A stretch of DNA of 48,895 nt from Catenulispora rubra. Its GTDB lineage: Bacteria; Actinomycetota; Actinomycetes; Streptomycetales; Catenulisporaceae. Positions 32,508 to 41,210 of the stretch are shown one piece after another. The first letter of the stretch is position 1, and every line of letters begins with the position of its first letter. The notes beneath the pieces are model-generated. The model had not been told where the DNA came from and searched no databases. It saw only the letters and a program-made list of their open reading frames with translations. Made by a program: the position numbers and the translations under genes. Location of the stretch: NCBI RefSeq assembly GCF_015356825.1, contig NZ_JAACYW010000059.1:1-48895 (forward strand), in the 5' to 3' direction.

Positions 32508-34339
32508 GGGATCCGCTCCTTCATCGCGGTCACGGAGAGGCCAGCGAGTGTGGCGTATGCGTCCTTCTCCGCCTGGGCATACAGCGCCGCGTCGGGGCCC
32601 TCGTAGTGGCGGGTCATCCGGATCTTCACCGCTGGAGTGGTGGCGTGGATGACGAGCGCCTCCCGCTCGGCGGAACTGAGCGTGCGGATGTCCTCGGCCG
32701 TCATGGTCTTGTGCTGCTGGATCGACGTCCCGGTCGTGATCGAGCCGTCGTCCGAACGCTGGTAGGTGGTCATGTGCCGGTCGTACTCGCCGACCAGATT
32801 CTCCGAGAGGTCACGCAATTCGTTGCCGGACAGACCGCCGAGGATGAGCTTGACGGTGGCGGCTCCCCAGAGCATCGCTGCCTGCTCTGGACCCCAGCGG
32901 GCTTCAGCCTGGGCACGGGACTGGAGGATGGCGGCGATGAAGATTCCGGAGCCGCCGGCGAACGACATCAAGTCGGGCAACGACGGGAGCGGGACAACGT
33001 TGGCGATCTCGTCGAGGAACAGACCGAGCGGCGGGTCAAGTCGCCCGCCGGGCATCGTGTCCGCGATGCGCTTCGCGGTCTCGATCAGCTCGTCGACGAA
33101 CACTGCGATCAGCGGAGCCAGAGCGCTGGCCTGCTTCCTTTCGACCAGAAGGTAGACGGTCCCCTGCGAGCGCAGGAAGGACTCCAGGTCGAAGCCCTCG
33201 GACTCGGTCTCCGGGCAGAACGTGGCCTGCGCGGTCGGCGAGAGCAACGGAGCGAGCGCGGTCTGCACCGTGGTCCACAAGCCGGACTTGGTCTCCGGCG
33301 GCGTCCGGTAAAGGCCATCCAGCAGCTGAGCGCTGCCGGGTGCCGCACCCGGGTGATCGCGTAGGAGCTTGACCGGGGTGTCGTCCCGGTCGTTGAGCGA
33401 CCACGTGAGCACGTCGAGCATCGAGCGGCTGGCGAGCGCCGCAGCGTGCAGCCACAGGGTGAGCAGGTTGGTGGCGTTGGCGCCGAAGTACCCGGCGTTC
33501 GACGAGTCCTGCTGCTCGCTGCGCCCGACGGTGACCATCACCTCGGCGCGCTGACGAGCTTTGTCCAGGTTCTTACAGCCGGAAGTAGGCGACCACCGGA
33601 CTATGGAGGGCCACAACGTCATCCCGGTCGGAGCCATGACCGCGACCGGTCCTCGTCGGCCCCGCAACGCCGCGGTGGCCAGCAGCACGTCCATCCGCAT
33701 CGAAGTCACCAGCGCGGGGCCGGGCCAGCTGTGCACCCAGGGGATCACCACCTGCGAGGACTTGCCCTGCCGGGGAGCAGCGATCACAACGACGGAGTCC
33801 TCGGTGGAGACCGCCAGCTTCACCTTCTCCGGGATGGAGTGGCCGAGCGGCAGCCCGACGTCGGCCAGCCCGAACGGTGTCTTCCTCAGGCTCGGGCGTA
33901 CCACCGGCCCGCGCTTGGTGACCGCCGATGCAGCCAGGTGGACCGTGAGGTCCCTGCGCGTTGCGAATCCGTCGTCGCGTCGTCTGAACCTCACCCACAC
34001 GCGAGCGCCGACGACAGTCAGCCCGGCGCCGGCGGCGAACAGGAGAAGGCCGGCGCAGTAGAAGAGCACAGGTCCCGGAAGGATCGCAGCCGCGTCAGCC
34101 GGCCAAGCCGTACGCGGGTCACGCAGGTGCTCGGCCAGGTGCAGCACGATCGACAGACTCCGCGCAGGCGGGACGCGGGGCGCGACGCCGTGCGCCAACA
34201 ACCCGGCCGCCTCGCCCCACAGCCAGGTTCCGGCTCCAGCGACCATGCAGAGTCCGACGGCGAGCACGATGACGAAGTCCTTGGCGTCATGCACCAGGTA
34301 CCGGGCCGGAGAAGGGCCAGCGGAACGCGTAGCCATCAC
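32504..34339 (-). CDS. virD4: Type IV coupling protein, VirD4/TraG family
   Basis: 611 residues, with GGAAGGAGG before the adjacent GTG and ATG starts. Two membrane spans (about 24-42 and 88-112) are followed by the cytoplasmic ATPase: Walker A AAPRQGKSSQ (about 185-194), Walker B LGLFLDEIAN (about 438-447) and the downstream ILQSRAQAEARWG region typical of TraG/VirD4. It would receive the relaxase-DNA complex from TraA and pass it to the secretion channel. It lies 18 bases after the VirB4 gene, within the T4SS operon. A VirD4-type partner agrees with single-stranded transfer rather than the FtsK-like TraB transfer of most actinomycete elements. Confidence 0.9.
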   Translation of the reverse strand: MMATRSAGPSPARYLVHDAKDFVIVLAVGLCMVAGAGTWLWGEAAGLLAHGVAPRVPPARSLSIVLHLAEHLRDPRTAWPADAAAILPGPVLFYCAGLLLFAAGAGLTVVGARVWVRFRRRDDGFATRRDLTVHLAASAVTKRGPVVRPSLRKTPFGLADVGLPLGHSIPEKVKLAVSTEDSVVVIAAPRQGKSSQVVIPWVHSWPGPALVTSMRMDVLLATAALRGRRGPVAVMAPTGMTLWPSIVRWSPTSGCKNLDKARQRAEVMVTVGRSEQQDSSNAGYFGANATNLLTLWLHAAALASRSMLDVLTWSLNDRDDTPVKLLRDHPGAAPGSAQLLDGLYRTPPETKSGLWTTVQTALAPLLSPTAQATFCPETESEGFDLESFLRSQGTVYLLVERKQASALAPLIAVFVDELIETAKRIADTMPGGRLDPPLGLFLDEIANVVPLPSLPDLMSFAGGSGIFIAAILQSRAQAEARWGPEQAAMLWGAATVKLILGGLSGNELRDLSENLVGEYDRHMTTYQRSDDGSITTGTSIQQHKTMTAEDIRTLSSAEREALVIHATTPAVKIRMTRHYEGPDAALYAQAEKDAYATLAGLSVTAMKERIP

Positions 34340-34357
34340 GAACCAGCCTCCTTCCGT

Positions 34358-35887
34358 CTAGGCGGACATCCGCTGGTTGGTGTAGAACCACTCGCGCTCA
34401 AGCGGTGTCAGCTCCAGACGAACCGCGGCCGAGTGATGCCGACCGACCTTCCACAGGGCGTGGCCGATGTGCGCCGCGCCCCAGGAGGCGATGTGCGAGC
34501 ATTCGGGGCCGGTGAGCCCGATGGCGTCGCGGGTCATGGCGAGCGGAGCAACGTCCTGGGCCAGGCACACACGCACGTCACAGCTGGCGATGAGGTTCGC
34601 CGCGATAGCCGCTTCCGGGCTGCCGGCGGCGCCGACGGTCTCGAAGTCAGCCAGCCTGTGCGTGGCGAGGACCTGGATCGTGCCGGTGGCGCGGGACAGA
34701 CGCAGGTCGCCGTCGAGCTTGCGCACCATCGCGGGAATCCGCATCGCGCGCCACAGCTCGTCGCGCACGACCAGGCGCACCGGGCCCGCCGGATCGTCGA
34801 TCGCGGACTGGCCCCAGGACGAGACGCACGCGAGGGTCATCGCGATCGTCTCGTCTCCACGACCGTCGAGGCGGGAGAGATCGACGGTCTGGATCGGTGC
34901 GGTGAAGTCGAGGGCGACGGTGGTCGGTCCGTCGAACAGGCCCGAGAGCGAGCCGTGGACCATCGCGCGGAGCGCATCAGCGACCGGCCGGACCATGTCG
35001 CGGAGTTCTTCGGCGTCCCCACCGCGTACCCGTAGGTCGCGCGCCATCTCGTCGGTGGGGTCTCGGAGCACTGCCCAGACCAGCGGCAAGGTCGGATCGA
35101 TCAGTGTGGTGGCTCCGTCGGCCTGGCCTGTCGCCTCGTGGATGGCCAGGGAGATGGCGGCCTCCTCCGTCGGGGTGAGCGGGCGGCCGAGCTTCGTCGA
35201 CAGCAGTGCGTTGAGCAGCGTGAGCCGTCGACGGTGAATCTCGGCCAGGCGCTCCTCCAACTCGACGGGATCGCTGGGCAGGTCTTCACCCAGTGGGCCG
35301 GCGTCGAGGGGGTTGAGCCGGGCGGGGAGTCCTGGACCAAGCTGCACAGGCTCCACGCCGAGCCCGTGCGCGAGTTCCTTGTACTCGTTCTTCAGGTCGC
35401 CGAGGACGAGCGTCTTGACGCCGTAGGACATCAGCCGCAGAGACAGGGCCTTGATGTATGCCGACTTCCCTGCCCCGGGTATGCCGGTGAACAGCACGTT
35501 GGGGTTGGTGATCAGTCCGTGGTTGAGCCAGGCGATCGGATGGCAGGAGAAGGCCGCGCCGGTGAGCAGGTTCGTGCCGACGTAGGGTCCGACCGCAGGA
35601 ACGCCTCCGCCGTAGAGAAACGGGTAGAGCCCGGCGAGCTGCGCGGTCGCGGCTCGATAGACCCGAGGCTGAGGAGCGAGGACAGCACGGCCGGAGTACG
35701 GCCGGTTGATCCCGCGCCGCGGAGCCCTGCCCGGAGAACTTCGCGTGTCCGGCCCGTCTCCGACGGGAGCCGCAGCAGGAGGAGCGGCGGGGACGAGCGG
35801 TCGAAGCTCGGTGATGGCGACGGCGGGAAGACTCGTAGCCGCGGCGGGCTGACGGCGCCTGGTCACTGCGGTGCGCATCGCGGTCAC
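34358..35887 (-). CDS. virB4: VirB4-type secretion ATPase (C-terminal ATPase portion)
   Basis: 509 residues from GTG 35887, overlapping the stop of the SCO6880 gene (GTGA); ATG 35878 is an alternative. After a Pro/Ala-rich 80 residues come YVGTNLLTGAAF, Walker A GIPGAGKSAYI (about 133-143), VLGDLKNEY and the Walker B-like LVVRDELWRAMR (about 370-381), then VLATHRLADF. These are the RecA-like ATPase motifs of VirB4/TraE proteins that energise pilus and channel assembly. The N-terminal VirB4 domain is not in this chain; the preceding protein probably provides it. The open frame extends far upstream but is non-coding there. Confidence 0.85.
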   Translation of the reverse strand: MTAMRTAVTRRRQPAAATSLPAVAITELRPLVPAAPPAAAPVGDGPDTRSSPGRAPRRGINRPYSGRAVLAPQPRVYRAATAQLAGLYPFLYGGGVPAVGPYVGTNLLTGAAFSCHPIAWLNHGLITNPNVLFTGIPGAGKSAYIKALSLRLMSYGVKTLVLGDLKNEYKELAHGLGVEPVQLGPGLPARLNPLDAGPLGEDLPSDPVELEERLAEIHRRRLTLLNALLSTKLGRPLTPTEEAAISLAIHEATGQADGATTLIDPTLPLVWAVLRDPTDEMARDLRVRGGDAEELRDMVRPVADALRAMVHGSLSGLFDGPTTVALDFTAPIQTVDLSRLDGRGDETIAMTLACVSSWGQSAIDDPAGPVRLVVRDELWRAMRIPAMVRKLDGDLRLSRATGTIQVLATHRLADFETVGAAGSPEAAIAANLIASCDVRVCLAQDVAPLAMTRDAIGLTGPECSHIASWGAAHIGHALWKVGRHHSAAVRLELTPLEREWFYTNQRMSA

Positions 35888-37410
35888 CACCGCTTCGCCG
35901 GCAGGCCGAGACCGACGGGGAGGGTCATGGCGAAGCCGGTGTCCTGCGCGCCATACATCCGCCGCAGCTCGATCCCGATGAGAGCGGCGCCAGCTTCTGC
36001 CTGCGCGCAAGCGTCCGGCAGCTCGCTCGGGTCGTCGACCGTCACCGTGAGGTAGCCGGTGAAGCGGCACAGGCCGGACCCGTGCGCGTGCTCGGCGTCC
36101 TGCGCCGCGGCCCGGTCGAGTGCCACCTGCTCGGAGGCGGAGACGGCCTGACCGGTACGGGCGCGCAGCCTGATGCCGACCTCGCGCTTCGTGCGCTCGA
36201 CCATCACCGCCTTCTGCGCGGCCCGCGGCCCGAGCGGCTCGATGACGAACGAGAACGAGCGCCTGTGGGTCGCGTCGGCCAGGAGCGACGCCAGCGCGGT
36301 CGCGTAGACGGGGGAAATCGGCCAGGCGTGGATCGAGTAGGTCACCGAGACCGCGCCGTCGTGTCGGTACGACGACCACGAGTTCTCCGCCGCCACCGGG
36401 CCCGCGGCCGCCGGGTCGAGGCCAGCCGGGACAACGGCCATGCCCCCGTGGCCGATCTGCTCGTCTGCCTCTGCGCGGCGCTGGTCGAGCAGGGCCACCG
36501 CGTGTGGGTCGAAACCGGTGCGAATGGCTTCTGAGAGCTCCGCTGTGTCCAGCCAACGCGGGATCGTAATGCCCGCGCCAGCGAGCTGAGGATTCAGTGC
36601 CCGTGCTTGCTGCCCGAGGACCCGGAAGGCACCCTTGTCGCCGCCGCCTGCCGCACGTATCGCAGTCAAGGCGCGTCTGGCGTCAAGGGAGATCGCCAGC
36701 CACATCTGGCGTCGGCACGTGGCCGGAGTCGCGGCGAGCAGCGTCTCGTTCGCCATGACCGAAGCGAGCGGAGCGGCGGGATCGAGGTGGGCGGTGTGCC
36801 AGGAACGCAGTGCTCCCCCGGTCTCCGGGACGGTGCGCGAGACGAACTGGAGCCGGGTGATCGGCTGTTCCTCGGTGCACAGCGAGGCAAGCACTTCGCC
36901 CCAAGCCTGGACCATCGCCTCGGCCCGATCCGTATCGAGCAGACCCAACCCGCCCGGGTCGACCAAGGCCACCGCCGTATACGTACATGCGTGCGGGTGA
37001 TGCAGAACCGCGATCTCCTTGCCCACGCCGTCTTGAGCCGCGAGGATCCGCAGGGGCGCGAGCACACCTGGCAGGTCCAAGCGGGCAGGCTCGAGACCGT
37101 GCTCTGGGGCGAAGGCACCGGACAAGAATTCGGTCTTGTGGCGGAGCCTCAGAAGGCTGAATGAGGCCACGGTAGTCACCCATTCGTCGAGCGTGCGGCC
37201 CGCCACGTGCACGTAGGCGCATCCGGCGAGCAGGACGGCGAGCGGCCAGAACACGATGGCGCCGGCGAGGTTGCCCGAGGCGAGTGGTTGCAGGCCGAAG
37301 AAGACGGCAGCTCCGACGAGGGCGGCGCGGCGGCCAGAGAGCCCGAGTAGGAAGTGCACCTTCTCGTGCTGCCAGCCGACGTAGGTTCGGGCAGGAACAC
37401 GTGAGTCCAT
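35884..37410 (-). CDS. SCO6880-family T4SS protein (PrgI-like plus VirB4 N-terminal-like)
   Basis: 508 residues from ATG 37410, with GGAAAGG upstream. Two adjacent hydrophobic spans (about 23-40 and 45-66) form the PrgI-like membrane part. A long soluble region follows (SFSLLRLRHKTEFLSGAFA onward) that resembles the N-terminal half of VirB4 ATPases but has no Walker motif. The SCO6880 family is found beside VirB4 ATPases in actinobacterial conjugation loci. It would anchor the ATPase of the next gene, with which it overlaps by 4 bases. Confidence 0.8.
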   Translation of the reverse strand: MDSRVPARTYVGWQHEKVHFLLGLSGRRAALVGAAVFFGLQPLASGNLAGAIVFWPLAVLLAGCAYVHVAGRTLDEWVTTVASFSLLRLRHKTEFLSGAFAPEHGLEPARLDLPGVLAPLRILAAQDGVGKEIAVLHHPHACTYTAVALVDPGGLGLLDTDRAEAMVQAWGEVLASLCTEEQPITRLQFVSRTVPETGGALRSWHTAHLDPAAPLASVMANETLLAATPATCRRQMWLAISLDARRALTAIRAAGGGDKGAFRVLGQQARALNPQLAGAGITIPRWLDTAELSEAIRTGFDPHAVALLDQRRAEADEQIGHGGMAVVPAGLDPAAAGPVAAENSWSSYRHDGAVSVTYSIHAWPISPVYATALASLLADATHRRSFSFVIEPLGPRAAQKAVMVERTKREVGIRLRARTGQAVSASEQVALDRAAAQDAEHAHGSGLCRFTGYLTVTVDDPSELPDACAQAEAGAALIGIELRRMYGAQDTGFAMTLPVGLGLPAKRW

Positions 37411-37415
37411 ATCGA

Positions 37416-38774
37416 TCACGCCTTTCCGTTGTTCGTGGCCTTGCTGGTCGGCGCCCCGGTTGCAGAGTCCGATGCTTCGCCAGTGGAGCCGCTTGAACGA
37501 GAAGAGATGGCGCCGCGTGGCATGCGGACGGAGCCGTACATCGGGTATCCAGCGGGGTACGCCGAGGGATTGGCGCCCTCCAGCCCTGCGTAGCCGGCCT
37601 GCTGCTCCATTCGCGAGGCCACCGCGTTGATCGTCTTGTGCAGCGCTTGCACCGCAGCGACCGCGACTCCTGCGGGCCCGGAGGCCGCACCGATTCCCGC
37701 GCGACCGACCGCGCCAGCCCCAGCGCCCCGTGCGGCGTTGGCCGACATGGCCTGCCGCTCGGAGAACTGACCGAACGCAGCCGGATCGACGCCCGGCCCA
37801 CCACCGGCTGTGCGGTTGGCGACCGCCCCGACCACCGCGCCCGCACCCATCGCGCCGCCCATCGTGACCGAGGTGAAGGTAAACAGACGCGCGATGGCGG
37901 GCCAGGCGAATACAGCCATGAAGAGCACCGCCATCCCAGAGATCACCCCGGTGATGCCGGTCGCGTTTCCAGAGGTGTCGAGGCCGATAGCGAAAACAAG
38001 TGCGATGACCGGCTTGACCATGGCCAGCTGGGTGCCGGCCTTGACGAGCTTGCGCCACCACTCCGTGGTCGAGGAACCGATCTGGCCTGCCGCACCGATC
38101 GGCGCGGTTGCCACGAGGACACAGAACGCGGCATTGCGCAGCACGAGTTCGAGCCACAACACCAGCACGACGCCGATACCGATCAGGCCGAACAGCAGCA
38201 GCAACACCGACGGAATCGCAGGCCCCGTAGGCGCAGTGAGCGCAAGCAAACTGGTCAGCCGCTGAGTGGCCCCCGTCATGTCGGTGCCGGTGGCCGACAC
38301 GATCCACTTCGCCAGGTCGTCGGAGGCCGCCATGATCTGAGCGGAGACGGCGAGGGTGAGCAGCGAGGCCAGCACCGCTTTCGGCAGCCCGATCAGTGCC
38401 TGGGCGAGCGGCGCGCCCGAGCGGGTCCACACCACAGAACCCGCCTGCAGGATCACCAGGCACGTCGCGACGATCATCCCGAGCGTCAGGCTGATCGCAT
38501 ACACGCCGTGGATGGAGCCGAGATCTGGATCGGGCATCGAGGCGAACACGCCCCCGAACCACTTCAGCATCGAGGTGAAAGCGTCGGCGAAGGAGTGGCA
38601 GATCGAGTCCCACGCCGAGCTGGCGACATCACCGACTGCGGATTCAGCTCCGGAGGCGACGGCGCCGGCCGCCTTGCCCGGCAGCGCAGCAACATCGGTC
38701 AGACACTGGCCGATGTCTCCATCCAGACATCCGGGGCCCGACCCAGGCGGTTCGAAGACCGCTCCCGCGGCCAT
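37416..38774 (-). CDS. VirB6/TrbL-like polytopic channel protein
   Basis: 452 residues from ATG 38774, which shares its A with the stop of the preceding gene (TGATG). A Gly/Ala-rich start precedes about six hydrophobic spans between residues 75 and 330 (for example YAISLTLGMIVATCLVIL and PSVLLLLFGLIGIGVVLVLW). The tail is Gly/Ala/Ser-rich, with GGAMGAGAVVGAVA. Topology, size and position between VirB8-like and VirB4 genes point to the VirB6/TrbL inner-membrane channel component. Sequence motifs in this family are weak, so the call rests mainly on layout. Confidence 0.75.
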   Translation of the reverse strand: MAAGAVFEPPGSGPGCLDGDIGQCLTDVAALPGKAAGAVASGAESAVGDVASSAWDSICHSFADAFTSMLKWFGGVFASMPDPDLGSIHGVYAISLTLGMIVATCLVILQAGSVVWTRSGAPLAQALIGLPKAVLASLLTLAVSAQIMAASDDLAKWIVSATGTDMTGATQRLTSLLALTAPTGPAIPSVLLLLFGLIGIGVVLVLWLELVLRNAAFCVLVATAPIGAAGQIGSSTTEWWRKLVKAGTQLAMVKPVIALVFAIGLDTSGNATGITGVISGMAVLFMAVFAWPAIARLFTFTSVTMGGAMGAGAVVGAVANRTAGGGPGVDPAAFGQFSERQAMSANAARGAGAGAVGRAGIGAASGPAGVAVAAVQALHKTINAVASRMEQQAGYAGLEGANPSAYPAGYPMYGSVRMPRGAISSRSSGSTGEASDSATGAPTSKATNNGKA

Positions 38775-39487
38775 CACGACGCACCGCCGGCGGCGGGGAC
38801 GAGGGCGAGCCAGCCGTGGCTCACAGCGGCTTGGGTGTCCGGAGCGGCAGCCAGTGCGGAGTAGTCCTGGCCGGTACGGCCAATGGTCCCGATCTTCCAG
38901 TCCCCCGCGATCCACCGCATCTGAACTGGGAATACGCCGGTAGTCTGGCCAGTCCCGCCTCGCTGGTTGACGAACGTACTGTCGGTGAGCAGGAGCACCA
39001 GGACGTTGTCCGCTGCGACGTTCCGCAGCTGGTACATCTGTGCTGTGGTCTGGAACGTCACCGGCGGAACCAGCGGTCCCGCAGAAGGCAGCTGCAAATC
39101 GGACCGCAGCTTGGTGATGCTCGAAGCGAGGTTCCTTGGCAGGTCCGTGTTGGCCGGGTCGCCGGCGGCGCGCATCACCGCCGCCGCGTAGTCCGGATCG
39201 AGCGTGGACGCCGCCGAGTCGACGTACTCCGACGCCGCGCTGACCGCGCCGACGACCGTGTGCGGAAAGCCGACCTCGACGCCGTCGACCACACGCGCGC
39301 CGTGAACCACGGAAACCGCGCCCGATGGGACTGTGACAGAAGGCTGGTTCGTCGAGGGGACCGCGTGCGTCGGTCTGGCGTGTCCGCGATGGACGACGAG
39401 CGGAACCGTGACGACCCCGATGACCAGCAGGACACCGACGGCGAAGGCTCCCGGGAAATGGCGCTTTGCGCCGATAGGGTTACGCAT
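38774..39487 (-). CDS. VirB8/TcpC-like single-span T4SS protein
   Basis: 237 residues, with CAGGAGT before ATG 39487. One membrane span (about 13-32) is followed by an extracytoplasmic domain of about 190 residues ending in VQMRWIAGDWKIGTIGRT, the terminal strands of an NTF2-like fold as in VirB8 and TcpC. Such proteins form the periplasmic or wall-side scaffold of the channel. The gene overlaps the VirB6-like gene by one base. The fold call is inference from layout and the terminal motif. Confidence 0.65.
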   Translation of the reverse strand: MRNPIGAKRHFPGAFAVGVLLVIGVVTVPLVVHRGHARPTHAVPSTNQPSVTVPSGAVSVVHGARVVDGVEVGFPHTVVGAVSAASEYVDSAASTLDPDYAAAVMRAAGDPANTDLPRNLASSITKLRSDLQLPSAGPLVPPVTFQTTAQMYQLRNVAADNVLVLLLTDSTFVNQRGGTGQTTGVFPVQMRWIAGDWKIGTIGRTGQDYSALAAAPDTQAAVSHGWLALVPAAGGAS

Positions 39488-39531
39488 TGTGACTCCTGGT
39501 GGTGGCGATACGCCTGTGATCGGGTGCGGGC

Positions 39532-39849
39532 CTAGGAGCCCAAGCCGTACGAAGCGGTGACCAGCGTGACCGCCAGCGCGACCACGACCGCGCCGATGAC
39601 GGAGCTGAACAGCGTGACCTTCCCGCGCTCGGCCATCTCAGCCCTCCGCGACGTGTTGCCGAGAGCGATCATGCAACCGCCGGTGACAGCAGCCCCTGCA
39701 CAGCAGGTCAGAGCACCCCATTTGAGCCACGAGAACAAGGTGCCGATCGCGCCCGATCCCACCGGCGCCGCCGGCGGCGGGTCGGGGATCACGCCGGCGG
39801 CGTGACTGAGCAACTGACCGACGGCTTGCTGAATGGAAATCCCGATCAT
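39532..39849 (-). CDS. VirB2-like two-span small membrane protein (candidate pilin)
   Basis: 105 residues from ATG 39849, with AAGGAG upstream. An amphipathic N-terminus (ISIQQAVGQLLSHAAGVIPD) and Pro-rich linker precede two hydrophobic spans (about 38-62 and 78-100) separated by a charged loop, RRAEMAERGK. First in the T4SS operon with two spans, it is the best candidate for the VirB2/TrbC-type subunit. No cyclisation or cleavage site can be confirmed. Confidence 0.6.
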   Translation of the reverse strand: MIGISIQQAVGQLLSHAAGVIPDPPPAAPVGSGAIGTLFSWLKWGALTCCAGAAVTGGCMIALGNTSRRAEMAERGKVTLFSSVIGAVVVALAVTLVTASYGLGS

Positions 39850-39939
39850 GACTTTCACCTGCTCCTTAGGTGGTTGGCGAGGCCAAGCGCCTCGCGATCC
39901 GGCCGGCGCATCTCGAAGGGCCTTCTGATGCGGGGCCAA

Positions 39940-39959
39940 CTGTTCATCTCTGCGAACAG
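39940..39959. promoter_or_regulatory. Operator palindrome before the T4SS operon
   Basis: CTGTTC-ATCTCTGC-GAACAG is a perfect 6+6 palindrome followed by CATGAA. It lies just downstream of the proposed T4SS promoter and 90 bases before the first gene. The same palindrome stands before xis-int, and a close variant lies 95 bases away before the XRE gene. Confidence 0.75.
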
Positions 39960-39968
39960 CATGAAACC

Positions 39969-39999
39969 ACCATAAGCTGTGCTATATCGGACCCGTCAA
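39969..39999 (-). promoter_or_regulatory. Probable promoter of the T4SS operon
   Basis: Minus strand: TTGACG (39999-39994), 19 bases, TATGGT (39974-39969). The -35 is excellent and the spacing a little long. The start point would fall at the upstream edge of the 39940-39959 palindrome, so a bound repressor would block transcription. Confidence 0.55.
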
Positions 40000-40034
40000 C
40001 CGGAGCGAACGAGGTAAGCTGAAATGACCCAGCA

Positions 40035-40054
40035 GTGTTCACCTGAGCGGACAG
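40035..40054. promoter_or_regulatory. Operator variant before the XRE-ImmA operon
   Basis: GTGTTC-ACCTGAGC-GGACAG followed by CAT. It matches the 39940 and reverse-read 2237 sites at most positions, including GC before the right arm and CAT after it. It lies 36 bases before the XRE start codon and fits autoregulation. Confidence 0.65.
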
Positions 40055-40090
40055 CATTCGGGCAGCCGGCCCGCCGAGAAGGGACAGTCG

Positions 40091-40621
40091 ATGAGCAAGC
40101 AGGCCAAGGGAGCGGGCGAGGAGCCGGCGACGCCTGCTGCGACCGACAAACCGACTCCACCCGACGAGCAGCCGCCGCAGCACAGCACGGCCGACCCGGG
40201 CGTCATCGCCGAGCGGCTGCAGTACCTGTTCGAGAACAAGCGCAAGCCCGACGGCAAGAAGTACTCCTACCGGGAGGCCATCCGGGCGATCGAGGCCACC
40301 GGCGGAGCTTCGATCTCGGTCGGTTACCTGTCACAGCTGGTCAACGGGGTCAGAACGAACCCGATGATGGACGCGATCCAGGGTCTTGCGAAGTTCTTCG
40401 GGGTGCCGTTGTCGTACTTCGACGAGCACGAGGACACCGAGGAGACGAACGAGCAGCTCAAGCTGGTCGCCGCACTCCAGCACGCCGGAGTCCAGGACGT
40501 GGCCATGCGCACGGTCGGCCTGCCGCCGGAGAGCGTCAAGCTGGTCTTGAGCATGATCGACCGCGTACGCGAGGTCGAAGGACTGCCTCCGGCCGAATCG
40601 CCCTCGAACACGGACGAGTAA
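40091..40621 (+). CDS. XRE-family repressor, ImmR-like
   Basis: 176 residues, with GAAGGGA before ATG 40091. A Pro-rich disordered start is followed by a helix-turn-helix domain (about 37-112): IAERLQYLFENK, then YSYREAIRAIEA, ISVGYLSQLVNG and NPMMDAIQGLAKFFGVPLSY. The C-terminus is short and acidic. It is followed by an ImmA/IrrE-type protease gene, the pairing used by ICEBs1 ImmR-ImmA and by DNA-damage-controlled phages, where the protease cleaves the repressor. A palindrome stands before this gene and before the T4SS and xis-int operons, making it the likely master repressor of the element (inference). Confidence 0.8.
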   Translation: MSKQAKGAGEEPATPAATDKPTPPDEQPPQHSTADPGVIAERLQYLFENKRKPDGKKYSYREAIRAIEATGGASISVGYLSQLVNGVRTNPMMDAIQGLAKFFGVPLSYFDEHEDTEETNEQLKLVAALQHAGVQDVAMRTVGLPPESVKLVLSMIDRVREVEGLPPAESPSNTDE

Positions 40622-40685
40622 GGCTCAATTGCAGGTCCGCTCCACTGCGCGAACTCGCGCTGTCGCCGGCCCCGGGTGACCTGCG

Positions 40686-41210
40686 GTGAACCGGGACCAG
40701 TCGCGCCGCGAGTGCTCCGCGCTGGTCGCCGACCTAGACCTGCCCGTCCCGTTCGACCTTGAGGACTTCTGTCTGCGCCTTGGCCGACACATCGGCCGAA
40801 GCCTCGTTCTGATGTCGCACTCGATGGTGATCGGCGGGCTCTGCGGCGCCTGGATGAGAACGGCCAAAGCCGACTACGTCTTCTATGAAGAGGACACCTC
40901 GCTGCTGCACCAACAGCACATCGTCTTCCACGAGATCGGGCACATCCTGCGTGCCCACGTGCCCGGCAAGGAGCTCGGCACCGACCTGGCGCGGACCATC
41001 GCGGCCGGCGCAAAGGTCAGCGATGTCTTCCGCGTACTCGGCCGCGACTCCTACGCCGAGGACGACGAGTTCGAGGCCGAGCTCATCGCGACCCTGATCC
41101 TGCGCCGAATCGGTCGCCAACCGCTTCGGGAAGTACCACGCGCCACGGATCCCAACGCTGATGAGGTCATCGCACGCATCACGACCTCCCTCTCGCGAGG
41201 TGAACGATGA
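40686..41210 (+). CDS. ImmA/IrrE-family metalloprotease
   Basis: 174 residues from GTG 40686. The zinc signature HEIGH (His82, Glu83, His86), with a downstream acidic helix DEFEAELIATLILRR (from about 127) carrying the likely third ligand, is that of the ImmA/IrrE family. In known systems such proteases inactivate an XRE repressor encoded next to them. The gene lies 64 bases after the XRE gene and overlaps the membrane-protein gene by 4 bases (ATGA). Activity against the neighbour is inferred. Confidence 0.85.
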   Translation: MNRDQSRRECSALVADLDLPVPFDLEDFCLRLGRHIGRSLVLMSHSMVIGGLCGAWMRTAKADYVFYEEDTSLLHQQHIVFHEIGHILRAHVPGKELGTDLARTIAAGAKVSDVFRVLGRDSYAEDDEFEAELIATLILRRIGRQPLREVPRATDPNADEVIARITTSLSRGER

